In this document: positions 17,992 through 27,462 of the stretch, piece after piece
Position numbering within the stretch: the stretch's first letter is position 1
Layout of the letters: each line of letters starts with the position of its first letter
Source: Virgibacillus sp. 7505
Lineage (GTDB): Bacteria; Bacillota; Bacilli; Bacillales; Amphibacillaceae
Assembly (NCBI RefSeq): GCF_002272135.1
Contig: NZ_NPBF01000025.1
Coordinates: forward strand, 1-64,000
Direction: 5' to 3'
Length of the DNA stretch: 64,000 bases
The notes under the pieces: generated by a model
What the model was told of the DNA's origin: nothing
The model's database searches: none
The model's input: the letters and a program-made list of their open reading frames with translations, nothing else
Position numbers and translations under genes: made by a program

Positions 17992-18537
17992 ATGGATAGA
18001 GAGGTAAAAGAGGCATTTATAAAATCAAAATCCAAGGACAAGCAAGAAAGCTATGAAGCATATCTATACATACTGCAAGCAACAGAAAAGCAAGTGGATT
18101 GGGCATATGAGGTCTGGGATGACTTGCTGGAAGGTTTGACGGATAAAGATAATCATCAACGTTCACGATCAGCTCAATATTTAGCTAATTTAGCAAAGAG
18201 TGATCCGGAAAATAGAATGCTTACAGATTTGCCTCGGCTCTGGGAAGTGACCAAGGATGAGAAGTTCGTTACTGCCAGACATAGTTTGCAATCATTTTGG
18301 AAGGTCGGTCTTGGTGGTGCTGAACAAAAAGACTTGGTTATGGAGTTTATGGTAAAACGATTTAAAAATGGGACAGATGAAAAGAACTTTACGCTGATTC
18401 GTTTTGATATCCTGCAGAATATGAGACATCTGTATGACCTGTTGAATGATGAAGATATCAAGCAAACAGCAATGGATTTGATTGAGACAGTTGAGGAAGA
18501 AAAGTATAAGAAAAAATATAAAAGTGTGTGGAGATAG
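17992..18537 (+). CDS. HEAT-like alpha-helical hypothetical protein
   Basis: A 181-residue soluble protein made of amphipathic helices. The pattern RSRSAQYLANLAKSDPENRM, TARHSLQSFWKVGLGG suggests HEAT or ARM-type repeats. No catalytic motif is seen. It starts 21 bases after the DUF554 stop with GGAGGAGCAGC upstream, so it likely belongs to the same transcript, which ends at the terminator at 18.59 kb. Confidence 0.7.
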   Translation: MDREVKEAFIKSKSKDKQESYEAYLYILQATEKQVDWAYEVWDDLLEGLTDKDNHQRSRSAQYLANLAKSDPENRMLTDLPRLWEVTKDEKFVTARHSLQSFWKVGLGGAEQKDLVMEFMVKRFKNGTDEKNFTLIRFDILQNMRHLYDLLNDEDIKQTAMDLIETVEEEKYKKKYKSVWR

Positions 18538-18581
18538 CTTCTAATTTAACCGCTGCAAACGTAGTCTCCGGTACATAATAA

Positions 18582-18609
18582 AAAGGGTGCGCTAATTCGC
18601 GCACCCTTT
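18582..18609. terminator. Bidirectional terminator
   Basis: The stem AAAGGGTGCGC/GCGCACCCTTT with loop TAATTC lies between the convergent helical-protein gene and lctP. Confidence 0.88.
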
Positions 18610-18611
18610 CT

Positions 18612-20234
18612 TTACAAGAATAAAGATAAAACAAAGGTCAGCACACATACGAATCCGGCCAGCAGCAAGCTGTACTTAATTGTTTGACTAAACAAAGCTG
18701 ATTCATTACCTGTCTCTTTTACAGCTGCAGTTGCAATCGCGATAGACTGCGGTGAGATGAGCTTGGCCATGACACCGCCGGCTGTATTGGCGGATAGGAG
18801 CAGGGCTGAGCTTGTACCGATTTGGCTGCCGGTGACGACTTGCAGTGTACCGAACAGTGCGTTATTGCTGACTACAGAGCCAGTGATGAAAACACCGATC
18901 CAGCCAAGTATCGGGCTGAATAATGGAAACAAACTGCCTGTTTTGGCTAAGGCCAAACCTATGGAAGCACTTAGTCCGGCATAGTTTGATAGATTTGCAA
19001 ACGCCATGATAAAACAGATTGTAAGAACTGGAATCCAGAGCTCTTTGGCTGCTTCCTGCAGTCCGCTTGCTGCACATTTCCAGTTGATATTTCTGCTGAA
19101 CAGACTAGTCAGAATGACAGCGACCAGGATAGCAGTACCTGTAGCAGAAACGAAATCGAGCTTCAAGATGGCATCCATCGGTGTATCCGTTACAGCAATT
19201 GGTGCAATTTTGACTACTTCCTGATGCAGAAATGGCATTTTTAAGTAAGCAATCCAGCCTGCTAACGGACCTTCTGGTGCAAATAAATTCTTGAAGAATG
19301 GTGCACTCCAAAAGGCGATGACGATAGTCAGAATATAGAATGGTGACCATGCCTTGACCACCTGTCCAAGTGAATACTTCGCAGACTCCTCTTGCACTTC
19401 CGCTTCTTTTTCCCGGTAAATAGTCTTTGGCTGCCATTTACGAAGGAAGAGGGCAAGTACTCCCATACTGATCAGAGCAGCTCCGATATTGGCAAGCTCC
19501 GGACCGATGAAAATCATTGTTGCTGTTTGGATGATTGTATATGTTCCGCTCAGTACAAGCAAAGCGGGAAGCGTCTCTTTAATTCCTTTGAATCCGTTCA
19601 GGATAAAAACGAGCAGGAACGGAATCAGAAAACTGACCGGAGGCAGGATCAAGGCAAGTGTCCGGGAAAGCTCCAGACTGCTGATGCCGCCAAGCTGGGC
19701 ACCAGTAATGACAGGAATCCCGATGGCACCGAATGCTCCGGATGCTGCATTGGCAATCAAGCAAAGACCAGCAGCTTTAAGCGGTTTAAAACCGAGCTGT
19801 GTAAGAAGGGCGGCGCTAATGGCGATCGGTACGCCGAAGCCGGCTGCTCCTTCTAGAAATGCATTGAAACTAAAACCAATTAATAAGAGCTGTAAGCGAT
19901 GGTCTTGCGAAATACTTGCGATGCTGCCTCGGATCACATCGAATTTTCCGGATTTGACAGCCAGCTTATACAGCCACACTGCCATGATGACGATATAGCC
20001 GATTGGCCATAAACCGTTTCCGATACCAAGAACGATAGCAGATAATGCTTTGAGTGCGGGCATCTGGAAGACAAATACCGCTACGGCGAAGCTGATAACC
20101 AGCGTCAGTCCCGCGGCAAGTATTCCTTTCATTTTGAATGCGGTCAAACCAACCAAGAAAAACAGAATCGGTAAAAAGGCGATCAATGCACTAACATACT
20201 CATTGCCAAACGGATCATACGCTTGCATCCACAT
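18612..20234 (-). CDS. lctP: L-lactate permease
   Basis: A 540-residue membrane protein with 12 or more hydrophobic segments. The start [22 protein letters not shown], and the conserved [22 protein letters not shown] and [14 protein letters not shown] blocks, identify the LctP/LldP family, which imports or exports lactate with protons. It lies 33 bases downstream of ldh on the same strand, reproducing the ldh-lctP operon of B. subtilis, and so comes under the same Rex control. Confidence 0.95.
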   Translation of the reverse strand: MWMQAYDPFGNEYVSALIAFLPILFFLVGLTAFKMKGILAAGLTLVISFAVAVFVFQMPALKALSAIVLGIGNGLWPIGYIVIMAVWLYKLAVKSGKFDVIRGSIASISQDHRLQLLLIGFSFNAFLEGAAGFGVPIAISAALLTQLGFKPLKAAGLCLIANAASGAFGAIGIPVITGAQLGGISSLELSRTLALILPPVSFLIPFLLVFILNGFKGIKETLPALLVLSGTYTIIQTATMIFIGPELANIGAALISMGVLALFLRKWQPKTIYREKEAEVQEESAKYSLGQVVKAWSPFYILTIVIAFWSAPFFKNLFAPEGPLAGWIAYLKMPFLHQEVVKIAPIAVTDTPMDAILKLDFVSATGTAILVAVILTSLFSRNINWKCAASGLQEAAKELWIPVLTICFIMAFANLSNYAGLSASIGLALAKTGSLFPLFSPILGWIGVFITGSVVSNNALFGTLQVVTGSQIGTSSALLLSANTAGGVMAKLISPQSIAIATAAVKETGNESALFSQTIKYSLLLAGFVCVLTFVLSLFL

Positions 20235-20267
20235 GTTATGCTCATCTCTTTTCTGATGGGGTTTGGG

Positions 20268-21245
<978 letters not shown>

Positions 21246-21252
21246 TTATATT

Positions 21253-21270
21253 ATGTGAATAACTTCACAT
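21253..21270. promoter_or_regulatory. Rex operator 1 of ldh
   Basis: ATGTGAATAACTTCACAT contains the perfect core TGTGAA-N4-TTCACA of the Rex box and lies 32 bases upstream of the ldh ATG. The Rex gene itself is at 6.3 kb. Confidence 0.85.
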
Positions 21271-21284
21271 TCTTTATATTTATA

Positions 21285-21302
21285 TTGTGCAATACTTCAC
21301 AA
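21285..21302. promoter_or_regulatory. Rex operator 2 of ldh
   Basis: TTGTGCAATACTTCACAA matches the consensus TTGTGAAWWWWTTCACAA except for one half-site base and one spacer base. It lies 15 bases beyond operator 1. A further half-site TTGTGAAC lies near 21331. Confidence 0.82.
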
Positions 21303-21371
21303 ACATTATCAAGTCCTTTGTTTTGAATAAATTGTGAACGATTGGAATACTCTTCGTTGAGGGGGTTTTGC

Positions 21372-21464
21372 ATGTTTTCGATGCTGTTTGCTTTCGGTAT
21401 CTTCATCTTGATCGTCTTCCTTGCAGTAGTACGTACGGTCATAGAAAGACGAAAGGGTGAATAA
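21372..21464 (+). CDS. 30-residue single-span membrane microprotein
   Basis: MFSMLFAFGIFILIVFLAVV is followed by RTVIERRKGE and a stop. A strong purine-rich site GAGGGGG lies seven bases before the ATG. The hydrophobic segment followed by a basic tail predicts a membrane span with the C-terminus inside. It is divergent from ldh and 71 bases before the HpaB-like gene. The function is unknown. Confidence 0.6.
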   Translation: MFSMLFAFGIFILIVFLAVVRTVIERRKGE

Positions 21465-21535
21465 CAGCTCTAGTATCTGCATGAGAAGAACGGCTTATCC
21501 GTTTTGGATAACAAAATGACAGGGGTGGGTGTGGT

Positions 21536-22966
21536 TTGGCTATCAGAACTGGAGATGCCTATCTAACCAGTATTGATGCGTTAGGCAACAAAGTATTGAA
21601 TGGTAAATCAATTGTGAAGAAGCCTCTTTCCAAGCATGGTGCATTTCGCGGAGTAATGCGTACGCAAGCAGGATTGTACGATTTGCAGCATGATCCTGCT
21701 TACGCAGATGTTTTGACATATACAGATAGTGATACAGGAGAGCGTTATGGTCTTTCCTTTCTCAAACCTGAAACGAAGGACGACTTGAAAAGACGGAGCG
21801 GTATGATCAGATGCTGGGCGGAACAGACAAATGGAATGGTTGGCCGCAGTCCAGATTATATGAATACCGTACTGATGGCACTCGCATCTTCCGCTTCGTT
21901 ATTGGAAGGAAAGGATAACTGCTTCCCTGATCACTTGCGAAGGTATTATGAATATGTCAGACAGCATGATTTGACGATGACACATACTTTCATTGATCCT
22001 CAGGTGAACAGAGCCGATTTCTATTTTGAGCAGAGTGATGAGCCGATTGCTGCTAAAATCGTGGACCGTAATGCTGAGGGAATAATTATTCAAGGAGCAA
22101 AGCTTTTGGCAACGCAAGGCGGCATTACGGATGAACTAGTAGTGTTGTCATCAGGCGGCTTTGAGCAGGATAGAGGGTTTGGATTCGCCATTCCGAGTAA
22201 TGCAGACGGCTTGACGTTCGTGGCAAGAGAGTCATTTGCCGGAGGGAAGAGTACAGCCGATTATCCGCTGAGTGCCAGGTACGAAGAGATAGATACAATT
22301 GTATTGTTTGATAAAGTACTTATTCCATGGGAGCGCATTTTCTATTATGATAATGTCGCAGTAGCAAGCAGCTTTAAGAACCAAAGCAATTTCGCAGCCT
22401 TCACCTTGCATCAAGTGTTGATCCGCCGGATTGTTAAGCTGGAATTTGCGATTGGCCTCGTCCAATCCTTAATAGAGGAAATTAATATTGCAGAGTACCA
22501 GCATGTTCAGGAAAAAGCAGCTAATCTTGTCATTTTAGCGGAGGTACTTCAATCACTTCTGCAGCAAGCAGAAGCAGGTGCAGCACCTGATCAATGGAGG
22601 ACGTTTTGTCCTGATTTAAAGCCGCTGCAAGTGGCATCCAATCTATTTGCACGTAAATATCCTGAAATTGCACCTACTATTCACCAGCTTGGAGCGAGCG
22701 GCATGATGAGTATCCCGCCGTTGCACGCGTTTAAATCAGAAAAAGGAACAGAATTGAATCATTATCTTCAGAGTAAAACGAAACTAGGCAAGGATCGTGT
22801 GAAGCTGTTTCGGCTTGCTTGGGACTTTGTTATGTCTTCTTTTGGCACAAGGGAGACTTTATATGAATATTTCTTTTTTGGAGATCCAGTTCGGCTGATA
22901 GGTCAATTCTATGGCTCCGTTGATTTCAAACCATATACCGAAAAGATAGATGATTTGCTGTCATGA
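21536..22966 (+). CDS. 4-hydroxyphenylacetate 3-monooxygenase oxygenase-like protein (HpaB family)
   Basis: A 476-residue FADH2-dependent hydroxylase of the HpaB/acyl-CoA dehydrogenase fold. It begins AIRTGDAYLTSIDALGNKVL and contains THTFIDPQVNR and IPWERIFYYDN, as in B. subtilis YoaI. Such enzymes hydroxylate phenols with reduced flavin from a separate reductase (HpaC), which is not visible nearby. The TTG at 21536 follows AGGGGTGG and is the only reasonable start for the conserved N-terminus. Confidence 0.85.
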   Translation: MAIRTGDAYLTSIDALGNKVLNGKSIVKKPLSKHGAFRGVMRTQAGLYDLQHDPAYADVLTYTDSDTGERYGLSFLKPETKDDLKRRSGMIRCWAEQTNGMVGRSPDYMNTVLMALASSASLLEGKDNCFPDHLRRYYEYVRQHDLTMTHTFIDPQVNRADFYFEQSDEPIAAKIVDRNAEGIIIQGAKLLATQGGITDELVVLSSGGFEQDRGFGFAIPSNADGLTFVARESFAGGKSTADYPLSARYEEIDTIVLFDKVLIPWERIFYYDNVAVASSFKNQSNFAAFTLHQVLIRRIVKLEFAIGLVQSLIEEINIAEYQHVQEKAANLVILAEVLQSLLQQAEAGAAPDQWRTFCPDLKPLQVASNLFARKYPEIAPTIHQLGASGMMSIPPLHAFKSEKGTELNHYLQSKTKLGKDRVKLFRLAWDFVMSSFGTRETLYEYFFFGDPVRLIGQFYGSVDFKPYTEKIDDLLS

Positions 22967-22968
22967 AG

Positions 22969-22997
22969 ATGGCCTTATCCTATGGATGAGGCCTTTT
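22969..22997 (+). terminator. Terminator after the HpaB-like gene
   Basis: The imperfect stem GGCCT(T)ATCC/GGAT(G)AGGCC with loop TAT is followed by TTTTT. Confidence 0.75.
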
Positions 22998-23133
22998 TGA
23001 TTTACAGTATACTTCGGTATAATGTAATCAGGAGCACACGGCTGAGAGTTTGGAATGACTGTAACAATGGCAGCACAGTAATGTTTTATACTCATAGTAT
23101 GATCCTAAACCAGAAGTGTAAGGGGGAATCTGT

Positions 23134-23598
23134 ATGATTATGGTAAGTGCTTGTTTGGCAGGAAAACCAGTACGTTACAATGGAACCCCAGCCACCGATA
23201 CGATTGTGGAGCAGCTGATTGCTCAGAAAAAAGCGATCAGCGTGTGCCCGGAATTATTAGGTGGATTCGTAACCCCAAGGGAACCAGCTGAGATCGTCGG
23301 GGGGAATGGGTATGACGTGTTAGATGGCAAAGCAAGGGTCATCGAGTACTCCGGAACAGATGTTACCAGTATGTACATAGAAGGTGCAGCACGTGCCCTA
23401 GCCATCGCTAATGAGCAGGATGTGGATTTGGTTGTATTAAAGGAAAACAGCCCATCTTGCGGAAGCAATATGATTTATGACGGTACTTTCCAAGGCCTGA
23501 AGCAGTCTGGAGCCGGTGTCACGACAGCTATGTTCAGACGAGCTGGAATTCGTGTAATTTCAGAATTGGAGCTGGAGAAGGAATTAGCAGGAGTGTAA
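23134..23598 (+). CDS. DUF523 family protein
   Basis: A 154-residue cytoplasmic protein: MVSACLAGKPVRYNG at the start, SVCPELLGGFVTPREPAEIVGG, and VVLKENSPSCGSNMIYDG. The conserved cysteines in SACL, CPE and SPSCG are the family hallmark and suggest a metal or iron-sulfur site. The function is unknown. The next gene starts 4 bases downstream. Confidence 0.85.
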   Translation: MIMVSACLAGKPVRYNGTPATDTIVEQLIAQKKAISVCPELLGGFVTPREPAEIVGGNGYDVLDGKARVIEYSGTDVTSMYIEGAARALAIANEQDVDLVVLKENSPSCGSNMIYDGTFQGLKQSGAGVTTAMFRRAGIRVISELELEKELAGV

Positions 23599-23602
23599 CA
23601 GC

Positions 23603-24121
23603 GTGCATACGATGAAGAGAATTGCATTAGTCGGTTCCAGTGGATCTGGCAAGTCTACTTTGGCTATGGATATTGGAAGGATACTGGATATAGAAGTGTG
23701 GCATTTGGACGCTATTCTTTGGAAACCGAATTGGATACTTACACCGCGAGAAGAACAAAAGCAGATTCAATCACAATTAGTAAACCAGGAAAGCTGGATT
23801 ATCGATGGCAACTACCAGAGCACGCTAGACATCCGGCTGGAAGCAGCCGATACCATCATTTTTCTGGATATGCCTCGGACTCTTTGTCTGTACCGCGTCT
23901 TGAAAAGGAGCCTCATGTATCGTAATCGATCACGTCCTGATATGCAGGCAGATTGTAAGGAGAAAATTGATTTGCAGTTCCTTAAATGGATTTGGGAGTT
24001 CCCCAGTAAAAAACGTCCCCAGATGCAGCAAAAGCTTATGGACCTGAAAATGGACAAGCAAATCATTACATTGAAAAGTCCTTTAGAAGTAAAGATGTTT
24101 TTAGCTAAAATGAGTGTCTAA
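23603..24121 (+). CDS. P-loop kinase-like protein (topology modulation/FlaR family)
   Basis: A 172-residue NTPase with Walker A VGSSGSGKST, then DIEVWHLDAILWKPNW, WIIDGNYQSTLDIRLEAADTIIFLDMPR and an arginine-rich LID segment RNRSRPDMQ. This matches the adenylate-kinase-like proteins often labelled DNA topology modulation protein; the true substrate is unknown. The GTG at 23603 has GGAGTG at seven-base spacing; the ATG at 23612 is the alternative. Confidence 0.8.
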   Translation: MHTMKRIALVGSSGSGKSTLAMDIGRILDIEVWHLDAILWKPNWILTPREEQKQIQSQLVNQESWIIDGNYQSTLDIRLEAADTIIFLDMPRTLCLYRVLKRSLMYRNRSRPDMQADCKEKIDLQFLKWIWEFPSKKRPQMQQKLMDLKMDKQIITLKSPLEVKMFLAKMSV

Positions 24122-24181
24122 AAATTCAAAATGACAAACGGATTATTTATAAGCTTAGTGGTTACTTGGAGGTGGAATGAG

Positions 24182-24655
24182 ATGATGGACTATAAAACAA
24201 ATGTCATGCGTATGCTGGATCAAAGGAAAATCCCATACAAATCCTATAGCTACGCTGATACAGATGCGATAAGCGGAGCTGAGGTGGCAGAGGCATTAGG
24301 ACAAAATCCAGCTCAGGTGTTTAAAACACTGGTCACTGTCAGCAAATCCAATCAGTATTTTGTCTTTGTCATACCTGTGAAAAAAGAGTTGGACCTAAAG
24401 CAGGCTGCCGCGAGTGTTGGGGAGAAGTCGATCCGTATGCTGCCGGCGAAGGAATTGCTTCCGCTTACTGGATATGTTCACGGCGGCTGTTCACCAATTG
24501 GGATGAAAAAGGTTTTCCGGACTGTCGTGGACGTCGCTGCTTCACATTTCGAAAGCATTATTTTCAGTGCTGGCAAAATCGGTTATCAGGTAGAACTTAC
24601 CTTGGCCGATTTGAAAAAAATTTTGCCTTATAAAGTAGCATCGTTAACCGTGTAG
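24182..24655 (+). CDS. ybaK: Cys-tRNA(Pro)/Cys-tRNA(Cys) deacylase YbaK
   Basis: A 157-residue editing protein that hydrolyses Cys-tRNA(Pro). Typical blocks are NVMRMLDQRKIPYKSYSY, GQNPAQVFKTLV, FVIPVKKELDLKQAA and GYVHGGCSPIGMKK, with the invariant lysine of FKTL. The ATG at 24182 lies eight bases after GGAGGT; an upstream in-frame ATG at 24131 has no ribosome-binding site. Confidence 0.92.
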   Translation: MMDYKTNVMRMLDQRKIPYKSYSYADTDAISGAEVAEALGQNPAQVFKTLVTVSKSNQYFVFVIPVKKELDLKQAAASVGEKSIRMLPAKELLPLTGYVHGGCSPIGMKKVFRTVVDVAASHFESIIFSAGKIGYQVELTLADLKKILPYKVASLTV

Positions 24656-24657
24656 AA

Positions 24658-24693
24658 TAAGGTTCCAGCCTCCTCTAGGAGTGGAGCCTTTTT
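24658..24693 (+). terminator. Terminator after ybaK
   Basis: GGTTCCA pairs with TGGAGCC (one G-U pair) and CTCCT with AGGAG in one hairpin, followed by TTTTTATTTT. Confidence 0.78.
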
Positions 24694-24887
24694 ATTTTCC
24701 CTGCTTGTCATTCGGTGTATAGTAACCTTTTGGATACTAAATAACCTTGATGTGCCTACTTCTAAGATCTTGACTGTCATACTATGATGGAAGAAGGAGA
24801 AACACCTTAATTTGAGAAGAAGGTATTGGCGGACTGGTGCCTACATAAATCCAGTTATTTAACGTACACTGATAAAAAAGGAGAAAG

Positions 24888-25646
24888 ATGATGACAGAAA
24901 TGAAACTAGAATCGAAGGCCATTTCGATCTTGAAAGATAAAATTGAACTTATTCCAACAGCAGAGGGAGCCATTTATCTTGTCGGCCCTATCAAGCTGCC
25001 TGTTAACCTTTATGGAGAAACAGTTACCTTCCAATGGTACTGCTGGCTGAATTGCGATGAAGTAGCCAAGGATTATGAAGAAATAATCGAAAAATTATCT
25101 GATATGAACCTGGCGGAAATGCAGCAGTCCAGTGTATTGGTTTATGGTGACTTTGCCGAAGCAGAAGATGCGCTGATCCGCATGCATTCCATCTGCCATA
25201 CAGGCGATATTTTTGGCAGTAAACGCTGTGATTGCGGCTTTCAGCTGAAGCAGTCCATGCAGCGAATTGTCGAGCATGGCACAGGAGCGTTGTTCTACTT
25301 GGCTAATCACGAAGGACGAGGAATCGGTTTGTTCAGTAAAGCGATGGCCTACATCCTGCAGGAAAATGGTTATGACACAGTAGAAGCGAATGAAAGCCTT
25401 GGCTTCGTGGATGATTCCCGTGACTATACGGATGCGATCCAAGTACTGAAAGTATTGCGCACGAAACCTGTTACACTGATGACGAATAACCCGCGTAAGC
25501 TCGCAGCAATGGAACAGGCAGGTATGCAGCTTTCCGGACGCTCAGCGTTATGGGGAGATGTGTCAGAGTTCAACGAGAATTACCTGAAGACGAAGATCGT
25601 CCGTTCCGGCCACCTTGGCGATGAGGAGATCTGCAGCAATGACTGA
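24888..25646 (+). CDS. ribA: GTP cyclohydrolase II (stand-alone RibA)
   Basis: A 252-residue enzyme that converts GTP to 2,5-diamino-6-ribosylamino-4(3H)-pyrimidinone 5'-phosphate. Zinc ligands C103, C114 and C116 lie in MHSICHTGDIFGSKRCDCGF. Further marks are NHEGRGIGL (active-site Arg), GYDTVEANESLGF and TNNPRKL. It lacks the fused DHBP synthase domain of Bacillus RibBA. Of two adjacent ATGs, 24891 has the better spacing from AAGGAG. It overlaps ribD and heads a three-gene unit; no FMN riboswitch is seen upstream. Confidence 0.88.
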   Translation: MMTEMKLESKAISILKDKIELIPTAEGAIYLVGPIKLPVNLYGETVTFQWYCWLNCDEVAKDYEEIIEKLSDMNLAEMQQSSVLVYGDFAEAEDALIRMHSICHTGDIFGSKRCDCGFQLKQSMQRIVEHGTGALFYLANHEGRGIGLFSKAMAYILQENGYDTVEANESLGFVDDSRDYTDAIQVLKVLRTKPVTLMTNNPRKLAAMEQAGMQLSGRSALWGDVSEFNENYLKTKIVRSGHLGDEEICSND

Positions 25647-26745
25647 TCATACATTTTATATGGATTTGGCCTTGCAGAACGCCAAGGCAATGAAAGGGCA
25701 AACTGATCCGAATCCATTGGTAGGCTCGGTGATTGTGAACGACAATCATATTGTCGGTATCGGTACCCATCTGAAAGCCGGTGAACCGCATGCCGAGATT
25801 CATGCTATCCGTATGGCGGGAGAAAAAGCAAAGGGCGGGACGATTTATGTCACGCTCGAGCCTTGTTCCCATCATGGACGCACAGGACCATGTGCTGTAG
25901 CCATTAAAGAGGCCGGCTTGAAAAAAGTAGTCATTGCCACGCTTGATCCGAATCCAGTTGTATCAGGAAACGGAGTGAAAATCCTCGAAGAAGCTGGTAT
26001 TGAAGTGATCATCGGTGTCCGGGAAGAAGAGGCCAGCAAGATGAATGAGGTATTCAATAAGTTCATCGTAGAGAAAAAACCGTTTATTACGTTAAAAGCA
26101 GGTACCACCTTAGACGGCAAAATTGCAACTCATTCACTTGATAGTAAGTGGATTACATCTGCAGCTTCCAGGCAGGACGTCCATCAGCTGCGCAATGAGA
26201 ACATGGCAATTCTTGTTGGTGTGAATACGGTCATAGAAGATGATCCCGAACTGACTGCCAGAATACCGAATGGTCGGAATCCAATTCGAATTATTTTGGA
26301 CTCCACTCTGCGCATACCGATGGATAGCAAAGTGGTCACTGATAAATTAGCAGACACTTGGATTTTCACAAGCCAGCAGGCAGATGAGGAGAAAGAAAAA
26401 GCTTTATTGTCACAGGGGATAAAAATATTTCGGACAAGCGGATCAAGTCGTGCAGACGTGAAGGAAGTAGTCAAGACACTAGGAGAGCAGCTTATTTCAT
26501 CCGTTTTGATCGAAGGAGGAGGCAGTATGCATGCGTCCTTCTTGGAGGAACATCTCATTGATAAAGCTGTGCTGTACTTTGCTCCAAAATTGGTTGGCGG
26601 GAAAGACGCGCCAACTTTCCTGGAAGGAACAGGTTTCGCTAAAATGGCTGATGCAGTGGAACTGACTGATACAGACATCATTAAAATCGGACAAGATTTC
26701 AAATTCATTGGCTATCCGCGCTACAATAAAGGGGATATAGGATAA
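25639..26745 (+). CDS. ribD: Riboflavin biosynthesis deaminase/reductase RibD
   Basis: A 368-residue bifunctional enzyme. The N-terminal cytidine-deaminase-like domain has HAE at residues 51-53 and PCSHHGRTGPC with zinc ligands H51, C76 and C85; the C-terminal domain is DHFR-like (ITLKAGTTLDGKIA, ILVGVNTVIEDDP, LIEGGGSMHASFL). It makes 5-amino-6-ribitylamino-uracil phosphate. The ATG at 25639 overlaps the ribA stop; GAGGAG is ten bases upstream. ribE and ribH do not follow, unlike the classic rib operon. Confidence 0.93.
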   Translation: MTDHTFYMDLALQNAKAMKGQTDPNPLVGSVIVNDNHIVGIGTHLKAGEPHAEIHAIRMAGEKAKGGTIYVTLEPCSHHGRTGPCAVAIKEAGLKKVVIATLDPNPVVSGNGVKILEEAGIEVIIGVREEEASKMNEVFNKFIVEKKPFITLKAGTTLDGKIATHSLDSKWITSAASRQDVHQLRNENMAILVGVNTVIEDDPELTARIPNGRNPIRIILDSTLRIPMDSKVVTDKLADTWIFTSQQADEEKEKALLSQGIKIFRTSGSSRADVKEVVKTLGEQLISSVLIEGGGSMHASFLEEHLIDKAVLYFAPKLVGGKDAPTFLEGTGFAKMADAVELTDTDIIKIGQDFKFIGYPRYNKGDIG

Positions 26746-27314
26746 TGAAATTTGGCTTTGATATCGATGATACGCTCATCAATCTGCGGGAGCATGCCTT
26801 TCATATTTATAATAAAAAACTGAATCAGAACATTCCGCTTGATGTGTTCCATCAGCTTGAACGTGTCGAAATCCATGAACCATTCGGATTGACGGATGAA
26901 CAGGGTTTGGAGATGTGGAATTCCACTTTGGAGGAAATCTACTATACTACTTGTCCGCCTTTCCCAGGTGCGGTCGAGCTATTGCAGGAACTGGATCGGG
27001 AGGGACATGAGATTTATTATATTACCTCAAGACCCAAGGAGCATGGCGAAAGGACAATGGAATGGATGCGTGCTCTTGGTTTTCCGATCAAGGATGAGCA
27101 ATTCTGTTATGGCATGCAGGATGAGGAAAAAGTACACATCATTAAAGAACTTCAGCTGGATTATTATTTTGATGACAAGCCGCATGTGTTGAACACCCTG
27201 CTGGAAGATTCATCAACAAAAGTGTTTGTTAAAGATCAATCATATAATCAGCTTGTAAAGCTGCCGAGAATAGTCAATTTATCAGAAATCAGAAGCATGG
27301 TACAAAATAAATAG
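26745..27314 (+). CDS. HAD-superfamily phosphatase (NT5C-like)
   Basis: A 189-residue HAD hydrolase: nucleophile motif FDIDDTL (D6, D8), YITSRPKEHGERT as motif II, and YYFDDKPHVL as motif IV region. It resembles 5'(3')-deoxyribonucleotidase-type proteins such as YqfW. The start shares a base with the ribD stop (TAATG), so translation is coupled. Given its position it may remove the phosphate from the RibD product, a step done by assorted HAD enzymes in other bacteria; this is inference. Confidence 0.8.
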   Translation: MKFGFDIDDTLINLREHAFHIYNKKLNQNIPLDVFHQLERVEIHEPFGLTDEQGLEMWNSTLEEIYYTTCPPFPGAVELLQELDREGHEIYYITSRPKEHGERTMEWMRALGFPIKDEQFCYGMQDEEKVHIIKELQLDYYFDDKPHVLNTLLEDSSTKVFVKDQSYNQLVKLPRIVNLSEIRSMVQNK

Positions 27315-27350
27315 GAGGATTGGCGGTGATATACCGTCAATCCTTTTTTT
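27314..27350 (+). terminator. Terminator after the ribA-ribD-HAD unit
   Basis: AGGATTGGCGG pairs with CCGTCAATCCT (one mismatch) around loop TGATATA, followed by TTTTTTT. Confidence 0.88.
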
Positions 27351-27462
27351 GTTTTTAGGAAATAGGCAGGAAATAAATATCGGATAGAGAAGTAAAATAA
27401 ATAGCAAATTTCTAATATTAGGATAGTAAACAGAATCATATAAATAAGGGGGAGGAGTAACT

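Noticed and set aside
23029-23100. Possible TPP-type riboswitch (GGAGCACACGGCTGAGAG) before the DUF523 gene
   Set aside because: Only the CTGAGA block is present; the ACCTGAT and TGCCAGCGTAGGG blocks are missing and no thiamine gene follows.
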